64,000 nt of DNA from NCBI GenBank assembly GCA_002239085.1, contig MPNP01000005.1, positions 1 to 64,000 on the forward strand, read 5' to 3'. Source of the stretch: Rhodobacteraceae bacterium bin131 (GTDB taxonomy: Bacteria; Pseudomonadota; Alphaproteobacteria; Rhodobacterales; Rhodobacteraceae). A program made the translations under genes and the position numbers. Within the stretch, counting starts at the first letter, position 1, and each line of letters starts with the position of its first letter. Below are positions 32,702-42,617 of the stretch, piece after piece. Below the pieces are notes generated by a model. The model saw only the letters and a list, made by a program, of their open reading frames with translations, had not been told where the DNA came from and searched no databases.

Positions 32702-33638
32702 CAGTCTCGGAGCAATGTCACTTGAAGAATTACTCACCAATGGTGCCAAGTTGGGTGTCAGTGGTATTGAAATTAATACCTGTGGCTGGTCCACGGCACC
32801 ACATTTTGATCTACAAGAGATGTTAGGTAATACTGAGAAACAAAGAAAATTCAAGGAGGATTTTGAAGATAGAGGGTTGGAAATCATTGCTCTAAACGCC
32901 AATGGTAACCCTCTTCATCCCATAGATTCAAAACAAGGTGATGATCTAAAAAATACCATCCGAGTTGCTGGTGAAATGGGTATCAAAAAAATATGTGCCA
33001 TGTCTGGCTTACCGGCAGGGTCACCATCTGATACAACTCCAAATTGGACCGTTTCTTCATGGCCACCTGAGACCCAAGACATTTTGAATTACCAATGGAA
33101 CGAAATACTAATTCCATTCTGGTTGGATATTGTAAAGCTGGCCCAGGATTTTGGTATTGAAAAAATAGCAATAGAACTCCATGGGAACCAGTGTGTTTAC
33201 AACGTACCCACCTTATTAAAATTACGAAAAGCCGTAGGGCCTATTATTGGAGCTAATCTTGACCCTTCCCATTTATTTTGGATGGGAGCAGATCCACTTG
33301 TAGTTGCCAAAGCACTTGGCGAGGCAATACACCATGTCCATGCCAAGGACACAATGCTGAATTCACAGGTCCAAGCGATAACAGGTCTTCTGGAAAATGG
33401 GCCGCTCATGGATGTCAATAAAAGAAGCTGGTCATTTGTTACTCTTGGTTTCGGCCATGGTGAGGATTGGTGGAGAAAATTCTGCTACCAGCTCAAAATG
33501 TCGGGATATGATGGTTGGCTTGCAATCGAGCATGAGGATGTACTTCTGAATTCTCTGGAGGGATTACAGAAATCAGTTGACCTCTTAAAAGGAGTTATAC
33601 CATTGGAACCTTCCGATTATCTTCCCCAGGAAATCTGA
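32667..33638 (+). CDS. Sugar phosphate isomerase/epimerase family protein (ORF track start 32637)
   Basis: LGFVSDSLGAMSLEELLTNGAKLGVSGIEINTCGW…NLDPSHLFWMGADPLVVAKALGEAIHHVHAKDT (AP endonuclease-2 type TIM barrel). Confidence 0.9.
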   Translation: MGWELKLGFVSDSLGAMSLEELLTNGAKLGVSGIEINTCGWSTAPHFDLQEMLGNTEKQRKFKEDFEDRGLEIIALNANGNPLHPIDSKQGDDLKNTIRVAGEMGIKKICAMSGLPAGSPSDTTPNWTVSSWPPETQDILNYQWNEILIPFWLDIVKLAQDFGIEKIAIELHGNQCVYNVPTLLKLRKAVGPIIGANLDPSHLFWMGADPLVVAKALGEAIHHVHAKDTMLNSQVQAITGLLENGPLMDVNKRSWSFVTLGFGHGEDWWRKFCYQLKMSGYDGWLAIEHEDVLLNSLEGLQKSVDLLKGVIPLEPSDYLPQEI

Positions 33639-33818
33639 ATAATGAACCGTGACTATAACCCCTTTAGGCTAGATTCAAAACAATCTCTAGCAAATTCACA
33701 AATCGTGATACCCTCGTCAAAATGCTATCAGTTTGTTGGAAACAGCGTTATGAACCGGAAGCTAAATTTCTGTGACCTTTCTGGTTACGCAAAGCTCTTT
33801 ATTTGTAGGTTCTGAATC

Positions 33819-33933
33819 AAAGTTGCAATTGGCATTCGCTTCCTCCAATCATTAGAGCGTAATTAGACCCAAATACAAATTCGGATAAGGCGTCCGTATC
33901 ACTATCCTGCAACCAAACTGGGTAGTATCGGTT
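33819..33933 (-). pseudogene. Inverted partial copy of the ABC permease gene (matches 30241-30356)
   Basis: Reverse complement aaccgatactacccagtttggttgcaggatagtgatacggacgccttatccgaatttgtatttgg… differs from the permease by about 10 positions by eye. Confidence 0.9.
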
Positions 33934-34087
33934 AGCCCATCTTTAACATTTTTCCCTCTCAAAAGTAAAATTAAGGCTCAATTCAACTGTTTTAACATAC
34001 CCTTAATTTATAATATTACCATATACCTGATAGTTACGTGTCCAAGAGTCCTCCAAAACCTCTCCAAACCAACACTAAATCTCCAAC

Positions 34088-34400
34088 ATGTTAGATCAGA
34101 GCAACCAAATCAGGAACCACCAAAGACGGTTCACTACGCATGACCCATTGACTGGCGAGAATTCACGGCATGGTCAATCGGTCAAGCCAATGACCTTGCC
34201 GCTGACAACGACACGTTTTGCCTGTGCGGATAACACAACCCTCCATCTTCGCACAACAGCGACACCTGATGCTATCCAAACCAAGATCTATCAAAACATG
34301 GAACTATCACCACAGCTAATGAATGGACGCAAAGTCAGTGGTTTGACCTAGCATTGATGCGGTCAAAGGCGGGATGAAACCCGCATGACACTCAGAACAT
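34088..34400 (+). mobile_element. Possible transposase remnant
   Basis: Short, GC-richer, frame-disrupted coding-like stretch between operon end and accessory block; family not assignable with confidence. Confidence 0.2.
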
Positions 34401-34699
34401 GATTGAGGGACTTAAGTGCCGGAAGTGCAACTTAGTAGTGCCCCTTGAATTTTAACATCCCCATTTCTATTGGCTTTCGTGCACTAAATATTAAAGATGG
34501 GCTAGTGAACGCACAATAATTGTACAGGATTGTCTACTTCATCCTGGTCAAATGGTGGACGTGTAATATTGCCATGGCGATTGGTCATATCACAAAGTAC
34601 TGAACAAACTACTACAACGAAAAAGAAGCCATGGTCAATAGTTCGCAAGCGAATTGCCTTAGCAGTATTTGTGCTATCTGACAATGATACAAATGCAAT

Positions 34700-35413
34700 T
34701 CAACTGAATTCCATATTATCAACTTTGAACAACAAATACTTTGTAAGTTGGGAAAGCGAGGTTTTTGGGATTCCGTTTTCATCAAAGTTGTTATCAGATA
34801 AATAATCCTCAAAACATTTTTGAAGTTCTTCCCATTCCTTGTCTATTGCTGCAAACCAAGCAGTATTTCTATTTCTACCCTTGCTAATTGACATTTGCCT
34901 GAAGACTCCTTCGTACGACAATCCCAATCTTTGTGCAGCATATCTGCTTCTGCGATTTAACGCATTACATTTCCATTCATAGCGCCGATAGCCATTTTCG
35001 AACGCCCATTTCATCATCAGGTACATAGCTTCAGTACCTTCTTTGGTTCTTTGGAGTAACGGTGAATAGTTGATATGTCCGACCTCAATTGAACCATCTG
35101 GTGGGTTTATTCGCAGATAACTTGCCACACCAACAGATTTTTTATCAGAAGTTCTGACAATTGAAAAAAATATTGGGTCATCTAAAGCTGTTACTTTACT
35201 TACCCACTCTTCGTAGCTTTCCAAAGTATTGAAGGGTCCATAGGGTAAATATCTCCAGTTTTGACCCTCAGTATCTATTGCATTGGCGTCAAACAAGTCT
35301 TTTGCATGCTGCGAAACATCTAATGGTTCCATTTGTACTGAAATGCCCTTCAATATTTGTCCCTTTGGGTGAGGAGGGATAACAAAATTTTCTACAACAA
35401 AATCCTCTTTCAT
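34700..35413 (-). CDS. GNAT N-acetyltransferase (RimJ/RimL-like)
   Basis: SVGVASYLRINPPDGSIEVGHINYSPLLQRTKEGTEAMYLMMKWAFENGYRRYEWKCNALNRRSRYAAQRLGLSYEGVFRQ. Confidence 0.92.
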   Translation of the reverse strand: MKEDFVVENFVIPPHPKGQILKGISVQMEPLDVSQHAKDLFDANAIDTEGQNWRYLPYGPFNTLESYEEWVSKVTALDDPIFFSIVRTSDKKSVGVASYLRINPPDGSIEVGHINYSPLLQRTKEGTEAMYLMMKWAFENGYRRYEWKCNALNRRSRYAAQRLGLSYEGVFRQMSISKGRNRNTAWFAAIDKEWEELQKCFEDYLSDNNFDENGIPKTSLSQLTKYLLFKVDNMEFS

Positions 35414-35639
35414 TACATTCCAAAAAATAATGAACTGTTTTGCTTTGCCTTTAGGATTTGTAATAGTTCAAGCAGTTTGTAAGATTGCCTGTCAGGAGGC
35501 AAAAAACAATACGCAATTGTTAGTAAGGTTGTTCTATAACTCTATGATAAAAATAAAATTGTGCTCTTTTATTACTTCTCGGTAGTAACCGTTGAGTTCA
35601 ATGAAATTTATTTCAACCAATTAGAAATTTTTTATTTTC

Positions 35640-36218
35640 TTAATCATCACCTTCACTTGCATTATATCGTTTATAACGGTCATATATGGATTCTCCATCT
35701 TTCATCCAGTAAGCACGGCCATTGACCTTATATCTATGCCCTTTTCTGCGCTCTAAGATGTTTGCTGCTTCACTTGCGCTAACAATTTTACCCTCGAACT
35801 TGACCTTGTTTCTTGAAATTACTCTTGCAGTAATGCTTTTATCTTTTGAATAGAAAAGAACATCACCTTCGTAAACATGTGCTTCAGCAAAGGTGTAGCT
35901 TTTTTTTTCACCACTCCTTTCACCGATTCTTGGAGTAACTTCACGTCCGTTAGTAAGCTTGAGGGCAGAAATTACTTTTTGTGCATCAATCAGAAAAAAT
36001 TCTTTTTTATTACTCACTCTAGCTCCAGAAAATGCATCATGAACATTCCTCTCAACAGTGGCATCATTTTCAACTTCGACAGCGTATTCACAACGAAATG
36101 CATATGGTACGCTCGAGTTGTCAAGTTGTCTCTTCAGATCTTCTAAATCACTAGTACGACCAACTTTAACGTATTTATCAAACGCTGGATTGGTTAAAAC
36201 ATAAACGACACCCATCAA
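35640..36218 (-). CDS. GIY-YIG nuclease family (T5orf172-like) protein
   Basis: VVYVLTNPAFDKYVKVGRTSDLEDLKRQLDNSSVPYAFRCEYAVEVENDATVERNVHDAFSGARVSNKKEFF. Confidence 0.8.
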   Translation of the reverse strand: MMGVVYVLTNPAFDKYVKVGRTSDLEDLKRQLDNSSVPYAFRCEYAVEVENDATVERNVHDAFSGARVSNKKEFFLIDAQKVISALKLTNGREVTPRIGERSGEKKSYTFAEAHVYEGDVLFYSKDKSITARVISRNKVKFEGKIVSASEAANILERRKGHRYKVNGRAYWMKDGESIYDRYKRYNASEGDD

Positions 36219-36669
36219 TTTTCTCCTATTTTGCGTATGGTTAACTTCAGTGACACTTTTTTTACACCATTCATATTATCACACGCCTTTGGCCACGTTG
36301 CATTATTTATCTGAGTGACATTCCAACACGTGGTAGTAAGTCTATCCCTGCACCAAGCTTACTAGGCTCAATAATAAAATTCCGAACTAACCAAAATGAA
36401 GTGCTATGTCCAGTTATAGCAGTAATTGAAACAACTTCTTTACACCTATAAACATTTTCGCTCTTGTGTTAGAGCTTTTTTATTAGCGTGTTTTTTATCT
36501 GTCCTCGCTAGGATAGGTCTCGCTTGGCTTGCTCATGAATTCTTTCCTAAAGCTCTGGTGTTCATCCCCAACCGATACAATTTTAGCATATTCTTATACT
36601 GCCACCCTCATAACTTTGATTGACACTATACAGGAATTACCAGATTGATGAAAATTCAGAGAGTTTTAA

Positions 36670-39615
36670 TCAAGTTTGAACCCTATGATTTTTATAACCC
36701 TTATATAACTCATGGAAGACTAGGTCTTTTATTTGCGGGTTCGAATCTATTTTTTCATAGAAATCAAATTTCCCATTTGAGTATTTTTCAACCATTATTT
36801 GATCGAGCCTCTTTTTGAAGTAGCTCTTTTTATTGTCTTCGGAGTTGCTTTCGTTCAAGTATAATCCTGTATCTGAATCTTCAATTAAACTCTTGTTGAG
36901 ACTAGCGAATTCAAGTTTGTCTTTTTCATTCAGAATAATTCCATAGGTGTTATTCAATTGATTGATAATTTCGGTCAAGAAGTCGTATTCTAATTCCCTT
37001 GAACTAAAGCAAGGGTAATTCTCAACAGGTTGAATTCCTGCGCTTATTGGCTCTAGACTTTCATTATTTTCATGAACTTTTTGAATTCTGAGTGAATCTA
37101 ATTCAATCGCATTCAAGATATTGAACCGATCTCCCTGACGCTTGGGCAACTTCTTATGGAGATACTTAAGGAATATAAAAGTCTTCTCTAGTTCAATATC
37201 TGAGAAGTTAATGATCTGAGATAGAAACCCATACAGATGATTGTAAGATTGGATATTATTTCTATAATCTTCTTTTAACTTATCGTCATCAATGGAGTTA
37301 TACTTGTCAACCACCTGGTCAAGAATTGGATGAAGATCGCCTTCATCTCGATTATGGTCGTAGAAGACTTCACAGAAACGATTAACATCCTCATTGGTAA
37401 ATAAATAGAGGTCATAAATCTTCCTTTTAAGATCATACAATCGGTTGGGATCTGTTTCGCTTTCAAGGAACGTTGATTTATAAAATCTTTGAAAAGATTC
37501 ACGAATATCATCAAGTTTATTTACGAAATCCAAGACGAATGTTTGGGACTTACCTGAAGCAGTACGGTTTAAGCGTGATAGCGTTTGAACACATTGGACA
37601 CTACGAAGTTTCTTATCCACATACATGGATTGAACCAAAGGTTCATCAAAACCTGTAAGAAATTTGTTTGCTACTACAAGGAGACGATATTTTGGGCTTT
37701 TTAATCCGAGAGGAACGTCTCCATTTTGACCAATAGATTGGTTGCATGTTTGCTCAGTATATTTCTTACCATCAACGGTAACTTCACCTGAAAACCCAAC
37801 CAAACAATGATATGAGGTGCCTCTCATTTTAAGTTGCTGGTTAATTTCATTGAAATACCTGACACAGTTTTTTCGTGATTGAGTGACTACCATTCCACGT
37901 GATTGACCTTTTATCTCTTTTGATCCTTTATTTATCCAATGATCTAAAATAACCTGAACCTTATTTTTGACCGTCAACTTATGTGAATCGACGTACCTAA
38001 TGATTTCTCCTTTGACCTTATCTTTAGGAACCTCTATGTCGCCATCAATGGTTTTTTTTACTTTGAAGTAACGTTCATAGGTGGTGTAATTCAATAGAAC
38101 ATCCAAAGTGAAGCCTTCGTAGATGGATTGATGCATTGAATAAGTGTCAAATGGGTTAAAGGTTCCTTCGGGTGTCTTGGCTCCAAACAACTCAAGTGTT
38201 TGTTCTTTTGGTGTCCCTGTAAATCCAAAGAATGAGATGTGATCTTGTCGCCCTCGACTTTGTATCACTTTTCGTAACATCTCTTCGTAATCAAAGGCAT
38301 CATCATCTTTATTCTTTGATAAAGACCTCTTTAATTCTTTGGATAACTCACCCGACTGACTTGAATGGACCTCGTCAATGATGACCGCAAAAGTCCTATC
38401 ACCAAGTGATGCGATTGTTTTAGAAATGAATGGGAATTTCTGAATAGTTGTGATGACAATAGCTTTACCTTGCTCTAAAAACTTCTTCAGTTCTTTAGAA
38501 CCATGTTCAACCGCATTCACAACACCAATGATTTTTTCGAATGAGCGAATTGTATTTCGGAGTTGGTTATCAAGAACCTTTCTATCTGTCACAACAATTA
38601 TCGTATCAAACATAGGCGTAGTATCACCTTTGTATCGATACAATGAATTGAGGGTATAAGTTAACCAACAGATTGAATAGGATTTACCAGACCCTGTTGT
38701 ATGTTGGACGAGATATTTTTTACCTACACCGTCCTTAATTAATTGACAACGAAATTTACGGATAAGATTGAGTTGGTGATACCGAGGGAAGATTAGTAGT
38801 TCATTTTCTTTTTTTTCAATTTTCTCCGTCTTGTTGTTGAAGATGTAATCTTTCTTTTTCGCCACATGAACAAAGTTTTCAATAATATCAAGAATAGATG
38901 AAGGAAGGAGTATTTCTTCCCAAAAATACTTAGTTCGATATCCCTTTTCAACAGGTGGGTTTTCACGATCTTTGTTGTAAGGAAGGAAAGAGGTCTTTTT
39001 ACCTGCTAACCGAGTAGACATTGAAATATTGTTATTATCGATACAAAAATGAACCATACATCTTTTAAATTCCAGTAAAGGTTCTTTTGGATCACGATAA
39101 TGACGATATTGACTTTCAGAATCTTTGAAATTTTGTCCTGTGAGTTGGTTCTTTAACTCCATGGTTACAATGGGGAGACCATTCAGAAACAGAACCATAT
39201 CTATTGAGTTTTCGTTTTTGTTAGAATAATGAAGTTGCCGAACAACCGTAAAATGGTTTGACTGATATAGATTGAAGTGGTCAGGATTGAGATCACTCTT
39301 CGGCTTGAAGTAACAGAGGTTAAGATTGATGCTACGGTCAACAACTTGATTTCTTAAGACATCAATAATTCCTCGTTTTGAAATCTCACTTGAAATACGA
39401 GTTAGAACTTTATTCTCGACATCCTGGTTATAGATTTCTTGAAGTCGAAGCCAATTATTTGGTTGGGTTAAGCGAATGAAATTAATGACCTTAATTGGGA
39501 TTAAACATAGATTACGGTCATATTCACTACTTATAATCGATGAATAACCAACCGACTTAAGGTGACCCTCAATATATTCTTCGAATCGTTTCTCAGTAGG
39601 AAGTAAATCACTCAT
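36670..39615 (-). CDS. hsdR: Type I restriction enzyme R subunit
   Basis: VQHTTGSGKSYSICWLTYTL, VVTDRKVLDNQLRNTI, VIIDEVHSSQSGE, FFGFTGTP; N-terminal nuclease domain IDMVLFLNGLPIVTMELKN. Confidence 0.97.
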   Translation of the reverse strand: MSDLLPTEKRFEEYIEGHLKSVGYSSIISSEYDRNLCLIPIKVINFIRLTQPNNWLRLQEIYNQDVENKVLTRISSEISKRGIIDVLRNQVVDRSINLNLCYFKPKSDLNPDHFNLYQSNHFTVVRQLHYSNKNENSIDMVLFLNGLPIVTMELKNQLTGQNFKDSESQYRHYRDPKEPLLEFKRCMVHFCIDNNNISMSTRLAGKKTSFLPYNKDRENPPVEKGYRTKYFWEEILLPSSILDIIENFVHVAKKKDYIFNNKTEKIEKKENELLIFPRYHQLNLIRKFRCQLIKDGVGKKYLVQHTTGSGKSYSICWLTYTLNSLYRYKGDTTPMFDTIIVVTDRKVLDNQLRNTIRSFEKIIGVVNAVEHGSKELKKFLEQGKAIVITTIQKFPFISKTIASLGDRTFAVIIDEVHSSQSGELSKELKRSLSKNKDDDAFDYEEMLRKVIQSRGRQDHISFFGFTGTPKEQTLELFGAKTPEGTFNPFDTYSMHQSIYEGFTLDVLLNYTTYERYFKVKKTIDGDIEVPKDKVKGEIIRYVDSHKLTVKNKVQVILDHWINKGSKEIKGQSRGMVVTQSRKNCVRYFNEINQQLKMRGTSYHCLVGFSGEVTVDGKKYTEQTCNQSIGQNGDVPLGLKSPKYRLLVVANKFLTGFDEPLVQSMYVDKKLRSVQCVQTLSRLNRTASGKSQTFVLDFVNKLDDIRESFQRFYKSTFLESETDPNRLYDLKRKIYDLYLFTNEDVNRFCEVFYDHNRDEGDLHPILDQVVDKYNSIDDDKLKEDYRNNIQSYNHLYGFLSQIINFSDIELEKTFIFLKYLHKKLPKRQGDRFNILNAIELDSLRIQKVHENNESLEPISAGIQPVENYPCFSSRELEYDFLTEIINQLNNTYGIILNEKDKLEFASLNKSLIEDSDTGLYLNESNSEDNKKSYFKKRLDQIMVEKYSNGKFDFYEKIDSNPQIKDLVFHELYKGYKNHRVQT

Positions 39616-40948
39616 CTCATTCCCTCCGATACACTGATCTTGCCAGTTACAACAGAAGATATGAGTGTTTGACGGTACTCAGAATATAGATTAATTTTTT
39701 TTTCTAATAGGAAAATGGTTTTATCTATTATTTCATTCTTCTTATCTAGATACCGAGAGATTGATTTTTGTTCAATTAAGGGGGGTAGGAGAGCAATTAC
39801 ATTTTCGAAAGAGTTATCATAAAGTCTGAGTCTGGAATTAGTAATACCTTTAGAATTTCGTCTAAATTCAGATATGTATACATCGGACCTCAATAGATAG
39901 TTAAAGTAAGTAGGATCACAATTATTGTTGAATGAAAAAACAGAATATGCTGGGGAAACTATACCATCATAAGAGCTCACTCCTAGACCTCGTTTCCACA
40001 CAAGCATAATGTTGTTTACTAAATCACCCTTTTTTACAATTCGATAGCCTATCAGGTTTTCGGATCTACTTAAATTCTCGTCGTCACCTTTCAATTCTCG
40101 TCGTTTAACAATTCCTTTTTTTTCAGTTACTGAAAGGAGTTCCTCTTCTCCAGATTTAGAAAGTTCTTTTTGAGAATTTGTTAAGTATTTTAGTCGAACA
40201 GTTTCCCAATTTTTTGGTATCTCACAGATCCACTTAACACCGCTATCTTTCGTTTCTACATTCGAGTCAAGACCATTCGTGACACAATGATTGATCAATG
40301 AAATTCGTTGTTCTTTGAGGAGCTCAATTTTCTTTTGAATTCTCTTGATCAGAGAATCAATCAGATATGTTTTCTTATCAAGAAAATGAGCGATAAGTTC
40401 CTGGTCGGTGGGGGGGGGGTAAGAACTTTCAATTTGACAAGATCTGAGGAATTAATTATTGGATAACAAACGCCTTCAGATTCGCTGATTAATCTATCAA
40501 TGAACCAATCAGAGACAACAAAATAGTAAAGATACCTAAAGTTTAATTTATTATTTTTCTTTCGAAGAACACAGAATCCAGTTGATCCTATAAGGTTTTG
40601 ACATTCTGGAACTTGACTGATTGTTCTCATATAAGCACTAACGGTTGATATTATAATATCATTTTTTCGAAGAACTCGTCTTGCTCTTGAAGGTGCATCT
40701 TTAAATCTGATTTTTTTACCGAATTTGATACCGGAATATTGATCAACGTCACTGATTTGTATGTAGTTGAATTCAAAATCTGGATCAGTTCTATTATCTA
40801 AGGTCTCGGAATTAAAATCAACTAGATATTTTAATTTCACCATAGACCATCCATCAGGAATTTTTCCTAACTGATCATGACAAGAGTCAAGATTTTTCTG
40901 ATCATTCAATGTATATCTCCAACGATAACTTTTTGAGCTCTTCATCAA
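39612..40948 (-). CDS. hsdS: Type I restriction S (specificity) subunit, split into two ORFs (40361..40948 and 39612..40298) at a poly-G tract
   Basis: TRD1 half GKIPDGWSMVKLKYLVDF…VKLKVLTPPP; second half KDSGVKWICEIPKNWETVRLKYL…PPLIEQKSISRYLDKKNEIIDKTIFLLEKKINLYSEYRQTLISSVVTGKI. An 11-C (or 8-C) tract joins them through TDQELIAHFLDKKTYLIDSLIKRIQKKIELLKEQRISLINHCVTNGLDSNVE, a typical HsdS central helix. Confidence 0.95.
40410..40419. repeat. Homopolymer (G)10 tract inside hsdS
   Basis: ctggtcggtggggggggggtaagaactttc; frame break lies here. Confidence 0.9.
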
Positions 40949-42611
40949 GAGATTTCAATTCTGAAGAGATTTCCTTCAAGCTTCTGAGAGGAGTGAATTT
41001 TTGGAAATATTTATTGAAGTTGATCTCATAACCAATTTTATCCTTTGAACGGTCCATCCATGAATCTAGAAGGAATGGTTTCACCTCTTGGTTGTAATAT
41101 TCCTCAATACTTTCTGACAATGGAATTCGTTCATAGTCCCGTTTTGAGGTGTCAGGCTTCGGGTTACCTTTTCGGTCTGTCTTTATTTTACCGTCTTCCA
41201 TAAGTGGTTGTTCAATGACAACTTTTGTATACCCAAAGAAATCGTTAGGAAAAATCTTACAGTATTCGCTCTCTTCGTTTTTTTGATAAATCTCAAACAA
41301 TTGTTGGGTTTGTTCTTCAGTGATGTATTTACCTTTGGCTCCAAGGTTTTTCTTCATTGCGGTCCAGAAAGAAGTTCCATTAATTAGTTGAACTTTACCT
41401 CTACGATCTAATGATTTTTTGTTTGTCAAAATCCAAATGTAGGTTGTAATGCCGGTATTGAAGAACATCCGATCAGGAAGTGAAACAATACAGTCCAACC
41501 AATCATTCTCAATGACCCATTTTCGAATTTCTGATTCACCACTACCAGCGTCACCTGTAAAAAGTGGTGAACCGTTAAAGACGATGCCGATACGAGTTCC
41601 ATTTAGGTCCATCTTGTGTATGAGATGCTGAAGGAATAACAATGATCCATCTGAAGTTCGAGGTGTTCCAACAAAGAAACGACCATTAGGGTCTTTGGCT
41701 TCTTCTTTCACGAATTCTTCTTCTGATTTCCAACTTACACCAAATGGTGGATTGGTGATCATGTAATCAAACTTACGACCAAGATAACAATCACCTGATA
41801 TCGATGAGGTAGGACCCTGGATATTATTTGGATTCTCGTCCATCATTAATAGATCGGACTTGCAGATTGAATAAGTTACATCGTTCAACTCTTGACCATA
41901 CAAATCGATCTTGAGATTTAGGTTGATGTTCTCAAGAACCCATTCTTTACCGATGGTTAACATACCACCTGTTCCACAGCATGGATCGAAAACGGATCTA
42001 ATTTTACCTTCACCTTGAAGGTCTGTCATATCACCTCCAAACACAAAAGAGACAAGAAGTTTCACAACATCACGTGGTGTGAAGTGGTCGCCACTCTCTT
42101 CGTTGGACATCTCTGAAAACCTACGAAGAAGTTCTTCATAAACAGTTCCCATTTGATGATTGTCAATCTTTTTTGGGTGAAGGTCAAACTCTGAGAATTT
42201 TTCGATCAGAAGAAATAGACGATTGTTTCTATGAAGTTTCTTAACCAATGGATTAATTGAGAAGTTCTCAATGATGTCCAATACATTTGCTGAATATCCC
42301 TGAACATAGTTTTCGAAGTTCAACAAAACGTTAGTAGGGTCTTTCTTGATGCGCAATAGATCAAACTTTGAACTATTATAGAAAGTTAGTCCAATTTGAC
42401 TAAGAATGACAGGAGTGGGATCTGATAGTTTTTTGAACTTGTTATAAAGTTTGATTACTTCATCCTTTTTTGGTTCTAAAACACAATCTAGACGTCTCAT
42501 AACAACAAAAGGCAAGATGACTCGACCATACTCGGATGGTTTAAAGAGACCACGAAGGACTTCGTCTGCTGCTGACCAAATCATGGATGACAGTTTAGTC
42601 GTGTTATTCAT
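40902..42611 (-). CDS. hsdM: Type I restriction-modification M subunit
   Basis: HFTPRDVVKLLVSFVFGG, VFDPCCGTGGMLTIGKEW, YMITNPPFGVSW (NPPF). Confidence 0.97.
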   Translation of the reverse strand: MNNTTKLSSMIWSAADEVLRGLFKPSEYGRVILPFVVMRRLDCVLEPKKDEVIKLYNKFKKLSDPTPVILSQIGLTFYNSSKFDLLRIKKDPTNVLLNFENYVQGYSANVLDIIENFSINPLVKKLHRNNRLFLLIEKFSEFDLHPKKIDNHQMGTVYEELLRRFSEMSNEESGDHFTPRDVVKLLVSFVFGGDMTDLQGEGKIRSVFDPCCGTGGMLTIGKEWVLENINLNLKIDLYGQELNDVTYSICKSDLLMMDENPNNIQGPTSSISGDCYLGRKFDYMITNPPFGVSWKSEEEFVKEEAKDPNGRFFVGTPRTSDGSLLFLQHLIHKMDLNGTRIGIVFNGSPLFTGDAGSGESEIRKWVIENDWLDCIVSLPDRMFFNTGITTYIWILTNKKSLDRRGKVQLINGTSFWTAMKKNLGAKGKYITEEQTQQLFEIYQKNEESEYCKIFPNDFFGYTKVVIEQPLMEDGKIKTDRKGNPKPDTSKRDYERIPLSESIEEYYNQEVKPFLLDSWMDRSKDKIGYEINFNKYFQKFTPLRSLKEISSELKSLDEELKKLSLEIYIE

Positions 42612-42617
42612 TTGCTA

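Noticed and set aside
36426-36623. 65-aa hydrophobic plus-strand ORF beside hsdR
   Set aside because: No SD or homology; lies in AT-rich intergenic DNA, so not supportable.
39690-39703. T9 tract in hsdS and T9 in the GIY-YIG gene as additional slippage sites
   Set aside because: A/T runs of this size are expected in AT-rich DNA and both surrounding frames are intact.
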